DNA of 7,980 nt from Candidatus Competibacteraceae bacterium. Lineage in GTDB: Bacteria > Pseudomonadota > Gammaproteobacteria > Competibacterales > Competibacteraceae. The position numbers and the translations under genes were made by a program. The notes under the pieces were generated by a model. The model was given only the letters and a program-made list of their open reading frames with translations, had not been told where the DNA came from and made no database searches. Position 1 is the first letter of the stretch, and every line of letters starts with the position of its first letter. This document shows, piece after piece, positions 1 through 6,206 of this stretch. The stretch covers positions 1 through 7,980 of the forward strand of contig JAAUQA010000133.1 in NCBI GenBank assembly GCA_012032855.1, read 5' to 3'.

Positions 1-2144
1 TCTACAAGTCCGGCGGTAGCAGTCAAGCGCTGGAACAGTTTGAGATTCGTTGTCCGGGGTGGGAGCGGTATACCGGCTTGCTTTGGCGCGGCCAAGTACC
101 ACGCCCGGCAGCAAATTGGGAAGAAACGCTGTTCAACAGTAGCGATCTAGCAACGACCATTCAAGCCGTCGCTGCCTGCGACGAACCGGAAGCCACCCGC
201 TTATTGAGCGATCAGTCGGCCTACCTGCGCCGTTGCGCGAGTTACAACGGCGGTTTTCCTTATCTGTTGATTGCCGCCGGCATCAATAACCGCGCCTTTG
301 TTCTGTGGGGGCCGGCCCATTTAGCACCGCTGTTCGAGGATTTCATCCAGGCATCGCAGCGGGGTGAGGCGCAGACCACCGTAGCTGGAACCCAATCGCA
401 ACTGATCGCATTGGCCGAACAAACGCTGACGACCGATGGAAGGCTCATCGGGCTGGAAGATATGGGCCAATTTGTGGGTTTAGATCAGCTGAGCACGCTG
501 TATAACTCCGCTAAAAATCATCGCCAAGCACTTGAGCTGGCGCAGCGGGCGTTGGAAATCCACGAACGTCTCAAAGGAGTCGACGATCCGAGTAGCGGTT
601 ATCTGGTTGCTCGGATCGCCCGTGAACTCAGCCGGTTGCAACCCGGCGCGGCGGAACCGATGTTCCAACGCGCCGAACCATTGGTCAGGGCTTCTTCTGA
701 CGAGTCGGACTGGCCGGAATTTCTAGTGTACCGCGCTTGGCATGAGTTGGATCACGGCGACCGGGCACGGGCCGAACAATACGCGCAACAGTCCTGGGAT
801 GTGAGCCAAGCGGCGGCAGCACGCTCTCAACAAGGCGCATTAAACCCCCGTATTGCCCATTCGCTGGTTGGCGTCGGCGATGTGTATGTTGAATTGAACC
901 GACTGGACGATGCAGAATCGGCCTACCTTGAGGCGCTGGAGATTTTCGACACCATCCGTGGCGGTGACTATTACTGGGTCGGTGAAAGTCATGATCGGTT
1001 AGCGGAAGTCTATCGCCGCCGTCAAGCGTTTGCCCAAGCGCGCACCGAAGCGCAAGCCGCTATTGATCTCAAACGGGTGTTGTTCGGTGAAGGACAAGCG
1101 CTGGCCGAGTCTTTAGCAACCCTAGCCACTATCGAACGCGAAGCCGGACAACCACAACGGGCCTTGCAATTGTGGCGAGAAGCGCAACGAATTCTGGTAA
1201 GCGACCGGGCGGCGCGCGCGCAGCTTAGAACAACCGATTTAGAAGGCTATCTGATGTTGTTGTTTGAACTCGCCGCCGTTGAGACGGGAAATAACCAAAC
1301 AGCATTACTTGAAGAAGCCTTTACGGTATCTCAACTAGGCCAGACGCCAGCGGCGGGACGAGCTATTACCCAAATGGCTGCGCGCTTGGCCGAATCGAAT
1401 CCTGAGGTACAAGAAACAGCACGGGCCTTACAAGATGCTTTGAAGACGACTCAGGATCTGCAGTACGAGTTAGGCTTGGAGCAAAGTAAACCGGCGTTGG
1501 CACGGGATCGGGCCAAAGAAGAAACGCTAAAGGCCCAATTACGTGAGGCCGCTGAGGAGTATCAACTTCAGGAAGAACAACTGCAGGCTAAATTTCCCCG
1601 CTATGGCCGTTTGGTTAGCCCGGAACCCTTGCCTGTGGCGGAAATCGCAGAACTGTTGCAACAAGGCGAAGCGTTATTGCGGTTGTTACCCGGTAAAACA
1701 GCAACCTGGGTGTTTTTAATCAATGCAGATGGTGGCTTGCAAGGCATTTCGGTCAATCTATCGGCCCAACAATTGAACGAGCGGGTCGAACGCTTGCGCG
1801 CCGGCGTGGATGTCAGTGCCGGCACACTGCCGAATTTCGATCTGACCCTTGCGCACGATCTGTACCGGCAATTGCTGGGACCGCTGGATACCGCGCTGAA
1901 CGGCGTGGATCATTTGGTCATGGTGCCGGCGGGTCCGTTATTGAGTTTGCCTCCTGCCCTTTTGGTCCGCAATCCTCCGGCAAATCCTCGCGATTATCGA
2001 GGAACGTCCTGGCTGGTGAAAGATATGGCGCTCAGCATCCTGCCCTCGGTAGTTGCCCTGCAGCAATTCCGGCAAGTAGCGAGAACCTCTCAAGCGACTT
2101 TACCTTTTATCGGGCTTGGCAATCCGGTTTTTCAAATCAGCTGA
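1..2144 (+). CDS. TPR/CHAT-domain protein, N-terminal and middle part (5' partial, frameshifted at 3' end)
   Basis: The reading frame is open from base 3, so the true start lies upstream; the TTG at 78 need not be the start. Numbering visible residues from base 3, residues 1-130 form a domain I do not recognise, with several Cys and a 'GFPYLLIAAG' strand followed by 'RAFVLWGPAHLAPLF'. Residues about 155-400 are helical TPR motifs of the kinesin-light-chain type, for example 'LNRLDDAESAYLEALEIF'. Residues about 465-535 are a charged helical, probably coiled-coil, linker. From about 540 the CHAT domain begins ('TATWVFLINADGG', 'LVMVPAGPLLSLPPALLV', 'LPSVVALQQF'). The frame stops at 2142-2144 just after 'FIGLGNPVF', in the middle of CHAT. 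The rest, with the catalytic His and Cys, continues in another frame from about 2131. TPR regions usually bind protein partners that switch the CHAT peptidase. Substrate and cellular location are unknown because the N-terminus is missing. Confidence 0.88.
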   Translation, partial: YKSGGSSQALEQFEIRCPGWERYTGLLWRGQVPRPAANWEETLFNSSDLATTIQAVAACDEPEATRLLSDQSAYLRRCASYNGGFPYLLIAAGINNRAFVLWGPAHLAPLFEDFIQASQRGEAQTTVAGTQSQLIALAEQTLTTDGRLIGLEDMGQFVGLDQLSTLYNSAKNHRQALELAQRALEIHERLKGVDDPSSGYLVARIARELSRLQPGAAEPMFQRAEPLVRASSDESDWPEFLVYRAWHELDHGDRARAEQYAQQSWDVSQAAAARSQQGALNPRIAHSLVGVGDVYVELNRLDDAESAYLEALEIFDTIRGGDYYWVGESHDRLAEVYRRRQAFAQARTEAQAAIDLKRVLFGEGQALAESLATLATIEREAGQPQRALQLWREAQRILVSDRAARAQLRTTDLEGYLMLLFELAAVETGNNQTALLEEAFTVSQLGQTPAAGRAITQMAARLAESNPEVQETARALQDALKTTQDLQYELGLEQSKPALARDRAKEETLKAQLREAAEEYQLQEEQLQAKFPRYGRLVSPEPLPVAEIAELLQQGEALLRLLPGKTATWVFLINADGGLQGISVNLSAQQLNERVERLRAGVDVSAGTLPNFDLTLAHDLYRQLLGPLDTALNGVDHLVMVPAGPLLSLPPALLVRNPPANPRDYRGTSWLVKDMALSILPSVVALQQFRQVARTSQATLPFIGLGNPVFQIS

Positions 2145-2817
2145 CGGGACGGTGCGCGGTGGCATTGCAGATATAGCGCAGGAATGTCGTATCGACGCTG
2201 CTGTCATCGCACGATTGCCGCAACTTCCGGAAACAGCAGATGAATTACGTATATTAGCGCGGACTCTGGGAGCCGATCCGAATCAATCCGTTGTCTTGGG
2301 TCGCCAAGCTAATGTTCCCAATGTACAAGCGGCCAACCTGCAAGACTATCGCATTATCGCGTTTGCTACCCATGCGCTGCTGCCCGGCGAATTGGATTGC
2401 CTAACGGAACCAGCGCTAGCGCTTACACCGCAAGCAGCCGACAGTGTAGATAACAACGGATTACTGGGGGCAAGCGCTATTGCAGATCTTCGCTTGGACG
2501 CCGACTGGGTATTGCTATCGGCCTGCAACACAGCAGGCGAAGGTGGCGGACAATTGCGGGGCGAAGGCTTATCCGGATTGGCTACGGCATTTCTCTATGC
2601 CGGTGCTCGTAGCTTGTTGGCCTCACATTGGTACGTGGTTTCCGAACCCACCGTGACCCTGACCACTCGCACCTTTGAGTCATTCTCGCAAGTGCCTGGA
2701 CAGGGGCGGGCGGAAGCATTGCGACGTGCACAACTGAGCTTATTGAATGATGCCAACACGGCACATCCGGTGTTCTGGGCCGCGTTTACCCTGATCGGAG
2801 ATAACGGTCGGTTGTAA
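2116..2817 (+). CDS. CHAT (caspase-like) peptidase domain, C-terminal part of the preceding gene
   Basis: This frame completes the CHAT domain begun upstream. Removing one T from the run at 2128-2132 gives a continuous 'NPVFKSADGTVRGG' join, and the whole visible protein becomes about 937 residues. The catalytic pair expected of CHAT/caspase-fold peptidases is present: His in 'FATHALL' (codon 2371-2373) and Cys in 'LLSACNTA' (codon 2524-2526). Other family hallmarks follow: 'LPETADELRILARTLGAD', 'EPALALTP', 'GEGLSGLATAFLYAGARSL', 'SHWYV' and the closing 'HPVFWAAFTLIGDNG'. The residues before about 2131 in this frame are not part of the real protein, so the TTG at 2116 should not be taken as a start. 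The active site is intact, so the protein is probably an active cysteine peptidase if the frame is whole. The next gene follows within 60 bases on the same strand, which allows co-transcription. Confidence 0.87.
   Translation: MAIRFFKSADGTVRGGIADIAQECRIDAAVIARLPQLPETADELRILARTLGADPNQSVVLGRQANVPNVQAANLQDYRIIAFATHALLPGELDCLTEPALALTPQAADSVDNNGLLGASAIADLRLDADWVLLSACNTAGEGGGQLRGEGLSGLATAFLYAGARSLLASHWYVVSEPTVTLTTRTFESFSQVPGQGRAEALRRAQLSLLNDANTAHPVFWAAFTLIGDNGRL
2128..2132 (+). other. Apparent +1 slip (T5 for expected T4) splitting the CHAT gene
   Basis: Frame 3 (codons starting at multiples of 3) carries family-like sequence up to 'GNPVF', and frame 1 carries it afterwards. Deleting one T here joins them with no stop and gives the spacing expected between the CHAT N-terminal strands and the 'LPQLPETADELR' segment. 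No Shine-Dalgarno or slippery-plus-structure signal is obvious. Confidence 0.8.
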
Positions 2818-2873
2818 AGGCGCCAAGTTGTTGGATGCTTTTCGGTGGCATGATTTTACGGACGGTACTCATA

Positions 2874-3785
2874 ATGAAAAAGCGCACGTTTGAAGGGCAG
2901 GCTTGGTGCAAAGTTATTGCTCTCGCTTTCGTTGGCTTCAGTCTCATGCTGCTGCCTGACTGGGGATCGGAGTTGTTGGCGCAGACGGTTATCCCCAACG
3001 CCGTCGATGATACGGCAATCACCGCAGCGGAAACCCCTGTGGGCATTGATGTCCTAGCAAATGACACAACAAGTCCGGCGGGGATACCGCTAATTATCAC
3101 AGACGTCACTAGTCCGTCCAATGGAACAACGGTAATCAGTGGTAGCCAAGTCATCTATACACCCAATCCAGGATTCTCCGGCACTGATCTCTTTACCTAT
3201 ACCATAGAACCGAACTTGGCTGGGTTACCAACGATTATATCCGATACCGCTACTGTGACAGTCCAAGTACTTCCGCCGCCAGTAGAGGCGGTGGACGATT
3301 CGGCTACCACTCAAGCCCAAACTCCAGTCACCATAGCCGTGTTGGCTAACGACACCGGTACCGGTATTGCTGTCACTGCAGTCGGTAATCCGGCCAACGG
3401 CGCGGCGGCACTCAATAACGATGGGACGATTACCTACACGCCGGCTGCGAATTTCGCCGGAGACGACACTTTCACCTACACCATTACCGATGCATTCGGC
3501 CAGTCTGACTCGGCGACTGTTACGGTCACGGTCTTGCCGCCGGGGCTGAATGCTGTCGACGATACGGCCAGCACGCCGGCCCAAACTCCAGTCACCATAG
3601 CCGTGTTGGCTAACGATACCGGCACAGGCATAGTGCTGACCCAAGTGGATAATCCCTCCAATGGAACCGTGACGGTGAATGCCGACAGTACAGTTACCTA
3701 TAACCCGACGCCTGGTTCTCCGGAACGGATACCTTTACCTACACCATTACCGATGCCTTTGGCCAGACTGATTCGGCACTTGTGA
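2874..3785 (+). CDS. Autotransporter adhesin, N-terminal part: signal peptide plus cadherin-like repeats 1-3 (frameshifted)
   Basis: I chose the ATG at 2874 because it gives a conventional signal peptide: 'MKKRTF', a hydrophobic core 'VIALAFVGFSLMLLP', and 'SELLAQ' as a likely cleavage region near residues 30-36. In-frame ATGs at 2835 and 2850 would add 13 or 8 residues. None of the three has a convincing ribosome-binding site. After the signal come Ig-like/cadherin-like repeats of the Big_9 type (PF17963 style). Each has the signature 'AVDD...', '...VLANDTG', 'NGT...ITYTP', 'GTDTFTYTI', 'SDSATVTVTV'. Repeat 1 starts near 2994, repeat 2 near 3282 and repeat 3 near 3546. Genuine coding ends at about 3717, and the last 22 or so residues, after 'NPTPG', are out-of-frame sequence. 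Acidic residues in 'VDD' and 'ANDT' are placed as in calcium-binding cadherin-like folds, but that role is inferred. Confidence 0.86.
   Translation: MKKRTFEGQAWCKVIALAFVGFSLMLLPDWGSELLAQTVIPNAVDDTAITAAETPVGIDVLANDTTSPAGIPLIITDVTSPSNGTTVISGSQVIYTPNPGFSGTDLFTYTIEPNLAGLPTIISDTATVTVQVLPPPVEAVDDSATTQAQTPVTIAVLANDTGTGIAVTAVGNPANGAAALNNDGTITYTPAANFAGDDTFTYTITDAFGQSDSATVTVTVLPPGLNAVDDTASTPAQTPVTIAVLANDTGTGIVLTQVDNPSNGTVTVNADSTVTYNPTPGSPERIPLPTPLPMPLARLIRHL
3315..3352 (+). repeat. 38-bp exact direct repeat, copy A (second copy 3579-3616)
   Basis: The segment beginning GCCCAAACTCCAGTCACC in repeat 2 recurs exactly in repeat 3, again 264 bases downstream. It encodes 'AQTPVTIAVLAND'. Confidence 0.86.
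3579..3616 (+). repeat. 38-bp exact direct repeat, copy B
   Basis: This is the repeat 3 partner of the segment at 3315-3352. Together with the pair at 4111/4375 it shows pairwise homogenisation of neighbouring units. Confidence 0.86.
3716..3717 (+). other. Apparent 1-base deletion (TT for expected TTT) in repeat 3 of the adhesin
   Basis: Adding a T here turns the local reading into 'GFSGTDTFTYTITDAFGQ', matching every other repeat. Independent support comes from spacing: repeat starts are exactly 264 bases apart (3282 to 3546, 3809 to 4073, 4073 to 4337, 4337 to 4601) except 3546 to 3809, which is 263. Confidence 0.85.
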
Positions 3786-5413
3786 CGGTGGCCGTGTTAG
3801 CGCCGGGCTTGAACGCGGTCGACGATACGGCCAGCACGCCAGTGCAAATGCCGGTGACTATCGCCGTGCTAGCCAACGATACCGGCGCCGGTTTGGCGAT
3901 CTCCCAAGTTACTGATCCGGCTGGTGGCACGGTGATAGTCAATGTGGATTCCACCATCACCTATACACCAAACCCGGATTTTGTTGGCACAGATGTGTTT
4001 ACCTACACCATCACGGACGCATTCGGCCAATCCGATACAGCGTTTGTAACGATTACGGTTTTGGCGCCCGGTCTGAACGCAGTGGATGATACAACCACTA
4101 CCCCGGCAGAAACTCCGGTCGATATCGATGTGCTGGCTAACGATACCGGCACCGATTTAGTCATCTCCCAAGTCGTTAATCCAGCCAACGGAGCGGCGGT
4201 GCTGAATGGCGACAACACGATCACCTACACTCCTGATCCCGGTTTCGCGGGAACCGATACCTTTACCTACACTATCACTGATAGCTTCGGCCAATCCGAT
4301 TCAGCAACGGTCACCATAACGGTTCAAGCACCGGGCTTGAACGCCGTGGACGATACGGCGACAACGCCTGCACGAACTCCGGTCGATATCGATGTGCTGG
4401 CTAACGATACCGGCACCGGTTTAGTGATCTCTCAACTCGGCAATCCAGCCAACGGCACGACGGTGTTAAATGCTGACAACTCGGTTACCTATACCCCCTC
4501 ATCCGCATTCGCTGGAACGGATGTCTTCTCATACACCATCATTGACAGCTTCGGTCAGTCCGATTCGGCAACAGTCACCGTGACAGTGACCGCGCCAGAG
4601 TTGGATGCGGTTGACGATGTGGCGACCGCCCCGGCAGGCGAGTCGGTCGAAATTGCGGTGTTGAGCAATGATGTGGGAACCGAACCCGTCATCACCCAAG
4701 TCAGCGAACCGGCCAATGGAACAGCCTTGATCAATGCCGCCGGAACGATCACCTATACGGCGGATGGAGGCTTTGCAGGCACCGATACGTTCACCTATAC
4801 CATCAGCGATGGCATCAGCACGGATACAGCTACCGTCACGATTACGGTGACTCTCAGTAAGGAAGATTTTCAGGATAAATTGGAAAACTTGACCGACAAT
4901 CCTAACGAACAAGCCGTCGGTCGCTCAGTAGGCGGTTTGTGTTTCGATCGGGCGGCCGGCGAGAACTTCCTGCGCGATTGCGATGATCTCATCGACGCGG
5001 CCATGAACGACGATCCGGGAGCGGGGCCGGCACTGACTGAAATTACCCCTGACGATTTAGGCACAGCGCTGGATACATCGCACACCAGCGTCTCCACCCA
5101 TATGGGCAATGTTCGCTCGCGGTTGTTCTCGCTGCGCTCCGGCATCATGGGCATTGATATCGACGGGTTGAATATCCAACGCGGCGGTTGGACGCTGACC
5201 GGCCAGGATCTACGCTATCTCACCGCCAGTCTGGGCGGCGGACAGGACCGGCTGCAAATATCCGGCGTCAATCTCGGCGAGCAGCTTCGGCACATTTTTT
5301 GTCGAGCGGTACCGGCCAAATTTTGGACGACCGGGATCGCCACGCGGAATACAGGCCGGGTTCGATTTCGATCATCCTATGGGTTGACTATGGGTGCCGA
5401 TTACCCGCTTTAA
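3719..5413 (+). CDS. Autotransporter adhesin, middle part: rest of repeat 3, repeats 4-7 and linker
   Basis: This frame continues the adhesin after the slip at 3716-3717; the GTG at 3782 is an internal Val codon, not a start. It holds the second half of repeat 3 and repeats 4 (3809), 5 (4073), 6 (4337) and 7 (4601 to about 4856), each about 88 residues with the 'LNAVDDTA' opening and 'FTYTITD.FGQSD' body. Repeat 7 is the most divergent and lacks the 'FGQSD' motif. Then comes a helical linker of roughly 140 residues starting 'LSKEDFQDKLENLTDNPNEQ'. It has two Cys 13 residues apart (codons 4940-4942 and 4979-4981) and the segment 'NVRSRLFSLRSG' that commonly precedes autotransporter barrels. 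Genuine coding in this frame ends near 5300. The tail to the stop at 5411-5413 is mostly out of frame, although 'YGLTMGADY' near 5378-5404 is real barrel sequence read between two further slips. Confidence 0.84.
   Translation, partial: SGTDTFTYTITDAFGQTDSALVTVAVLAPGLNAVDDTASTPVQMPVTIAVLANDTGAGLAISQVTDPAGGTVIVNVDSTITYTPNPDFVGTDVFTYTITDAFGQSDTAFVTITVLAPGLNAVDDTTTTPAETPVDIDVLANDTGTDLVISQVVNPANGAAVLNGDNTITYTPDPGFAGTDTFTYTITDSFGQSDSATVTITVQAPGLNAVDDTATTPARTPVDIDVLANDTGTGLVISQLGNPANGTTVLNADNSVTYTPSSAFAGTDVFSYTIIDSFGQSDSATVTVTVTAPELDAVDDVATAPAGESVEIAVLSNDVGTEPVITQVSEPANGTALINAAGTITYTADGGFAGTDTFTYTISDGISTDTATVTITVTLSKEDFQDKLENLTDNPNEQAVGRSVGGLCFDRAAGENFLRDCDDLIDAAMNDDPGAGPALTEITPDDLGTALDTSHTSVSTHMGNVRSRLFSLRSGIMGIDIDGLNIQRGGWTLTGQDLRYLTASLGGGQDRLQISGVNLGEQLRHIFCRAVPAKFWTTGIATRNTGRVRFRSSYGLTMGADYPL
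4111..4154 (+). repeat. 44-bp exact direct repeat, copy A (second copy 4375-4418)
   Basis: The segment beginning AACTCCGGTCGATATC in repeat 5 is identical over 44 bases to that in repeat 6, one 264-bp period away. It encodes 'TPVDIDVLANDTGT'. Identity at synonymous sites points to recent duplication or gene conversion rather than selection on protein sequence alone. Confidence 0.88.
4375..4418 (+). repeat. 44-bp exact direct repeat, copy B
   Basis: This is the repeat 6 partner of the segment at 4111-4154. The two copies could recombine to remove or add one whole 264-bp unit while keeping frame. Confidence 0.88.
5295..5406 (+). other. Cluster of four apparent single-base indels at the linker/barrel junction
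   Basis: Family-like sequence hops through all three frames in about 110 bases. Frame 2 runs to 'GVNLGEQL'. Frame 1 reads 'LSSGTGQILDDRDRHAEYRP' after a T missing from the T6 run at 5295-5300. Frame 3 reads 'FDFDHPMG' after a T missing at 5361-5362. Frame 2 reads 'LTMGADY' after a T missing at 5384-5385. Frame 3 reads 'RFNDRLVLG' after an extra C at 5404-5406. With the four corrections the stretch matches the usual autotransporter pattern of a strand, then 'GFDFD..GLT.GADYRF.D.LVLG'. The first event could instead be two slips, since frame 3 also offers 'SFGTFFV' just before 5301. Confidence 0.78.
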
Positions 5414-6167
5414 CGACCGTTTAGTACTGGGTACGGCGTTTTCCTATACCGATACCGATACCGACATCGACAGCAATGGGGGAAAATTAGATACGCGCGG
5501 GTATAGCCTGACCCTGTACGGCACCTACTACGGCGCTGAGCGATTTTATCTCGACGGTATGCTTAATTACGGCTGGTACGACTACGACCAGAGCCGGAAC
5601 GTGCGCTATGAATTGCAAAATGTCGCCGTGGATCAGCGGTTCAAGAGTGATTACGACGGCACGCAGTTTTTCATTGATCTGGGTGCCGGCTATGAATTTG
5701 CTTACGGTAACTTCTTCTTCGGTCCTGAAACGCGGTTGAGTTACCTGGACGTGCAGGTGGACGAGTTCCGGGAACGGACCAGTAATAACAATGCGGGGTC
5801 TGGTTGGGCGGTTGCCGTCGAAGACCAGGATTTGCAATCGCTGGTGTTTAGCCTGAGCGGACGGGCCGGCTATACCATTGATCAGTCTTGGGGCATCATG
5901 CAACCGCAGCTGGAGTTGACTTGGCTGCATGAATTCGAGGATGACCGTCGCGTGGTCCGCGGCCGTTTCGTCGAAGGTGCCGACGTGCCGGATAATTTCT
6001 TTGAACTGACGACGGACCCGGTGGACAAGAATTATTTCCGGCTTGGGCTAGGCCTCTCAGCGCGGTTTAACAACGGCGCATCCGCGTTGATCCAATACCG
6101 CACCCTGTTCGATTACGATAATTTGGACGACCATGCCATCACCACGGAATTCCGTTGGGAGTTTTAA
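5394..6167 (+). CDS. Autotransporter adhesin, C-terminal outer-membrane beta-barrel part
   Basis: This frame carries the autotransporter beta-domain (PF03797 type). Genuine coding begins at about 5406 ('RFNDRLVLGTAFSY'); the GTG at 5394 is not a real start. Alternating hydrophobic, aromatic-girdle strands are clear: 'YSLTLYGTYYG', 'FYLDGMLNYGWYDYD', 'FFIDLGAGYEF', 'NFFFGPETRLSYLDV', 'SLSGRAGYTI', 'PQLELTWLHEF', 'YFRLGLGLSARF', 'ALIQYRTLFDYD' and the last strand 'ITTEFRWEF'. The protein ends in Phe preceded by aromatic and charged residues, the usual BAM recognition signal. The barrel inserts in the outer membrane and anchors or exports the repeat passenger (type Va-like secretion). With all five corrections the full gene, 2874-6167, would encode about 1098 residues. 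I see no obvious inter-domain protease site, so the passenger may stay attached as an adhesin. Confidence 0.88.
   Translation: MPITRFNDRLVLGTAFSYTDTDTDIDSNGGKLDTRGYSLTLYGTYYGAERFYLDGMLNYGWYDYDQSRNVRYELQNVAVDQRFKSDYDGTQFFIDLGAGYEFAYGNFFFGPETRLSYLDVQVDEFRERTSNNNAGSGWAVAVEDQDLQSLVFSLSGRAGYTIDQSWGIMQPQLELTWLHEFEDDRRVVRGRFVEGADVPDNFFELTTDPVDKNYFRLGLGLSARFNNGASALIQYRTLFDYDNLDDHAITTEFRWEF
5446..5463 (+). repeat. Hexamer tandem repeat, three units of ATACCG
   Basis: Three perfect hexamers, followed by a degenerate fourth, encode 'TDTDTDID' at the end of the first complete barrel strand, probably in an external loop. Gain or loss of a unit would keep frame and change loop length by two residues. Confidence 0.7.
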
Positions 6168-6169
6168 CC

Positions 6170-6198
6170 CGGTAGGGTACGCATCGCGTACCTTGCCG
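6170..6198. repeat. REP-like palindromic element in the intergenic gap
   Basis: A hairpin of 13 pairs (6170-6182 with 6186-6198, two G-U) closes a 3-base ATC loop. The inner seven pairs, GGTACGC with GCGTACC, are perfect. A GTAG tetranucleotide at 6172-6175 directly precedes the perfect inner palindrome. REP elements mobilised by RAYT (TnpA-REP) proteins typically carry a GTAG or GGAG at the foot of such a palindrome. It starts 3 bases after the adhesin stop and ends 8 bases before the next ATG. There is no T-run, so it is not a standard intrinsic terminator, though it could still stabilise the upstream mRNA 3' end or reduce read-through. Confidence 0.6.
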
Positions 6199-6206
6199 AC
6201 GTAGGC

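Larger units (their letters stand above)
2994..4856 (+). repeat. Seven tandem Big_9/cadherin-like repeats (about 264 bp each)
   Basis: Unit starts are near 2994, 3282, 3546, 3809, 4073, 4337 and 4601. The first unit is longer (288 bp, 96 codons), and the third is 263 bp because of a missing base. At protein level repeats 2-6 are very alike, while 1 and 7 are divergent, as is usual for end units of an expanding array. The repeats form the surface-exposed passenger of the autotransporter and probably build a rod-like stalk. Confidence 0.9.

Noticed and set aside
2116..2144. Programmed ribosomal frameshifting joining the two CHAT frames
   Set aside because: No slippery heptamer plus structure is evident, and similar slips occur in the two other broken genes, so a common technical cause is simpler.
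2823..2834. Short inverted repeat CCAA-GTTG-TTGG after the CHAT stop
   Set aside because: Only four A/T-rich pairs and no T-run, so it is too weak for a terminator.
2831..2876. Possible promoter (TTGGAT ... CATAAT) before the adhesin
   Set aside because: The CATAAT overlaps the chosen ATG and the spacing from TTGGAT is far too long; the alternative GATTTT is poor. Not supportable.
3354..3365. 12-base palindrome ACCGGTACCGGT as an operator site
   Set aside because: It lies inside the 'DTGTG' codons of a repeat, where related sequence recurs in the other units; explained by coding.
3225..3644. Long antisense open frame (139 codons) across repeats 1-3, and similar ones at 4529-4912 and 4003-4224
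   Set aside because: They recur at the 264-bp repeat spacing and mirror the biased codon pattern of the sense repeats. They are shadows with no start signal or family-like sequence.
6170..6198. Intrinsic (rho-independent) terminator after the adhesin
   Set aside because: The stem is strong but is followed by ACGTAGGC rather than a T-run, so I called it a REP-like element instead.
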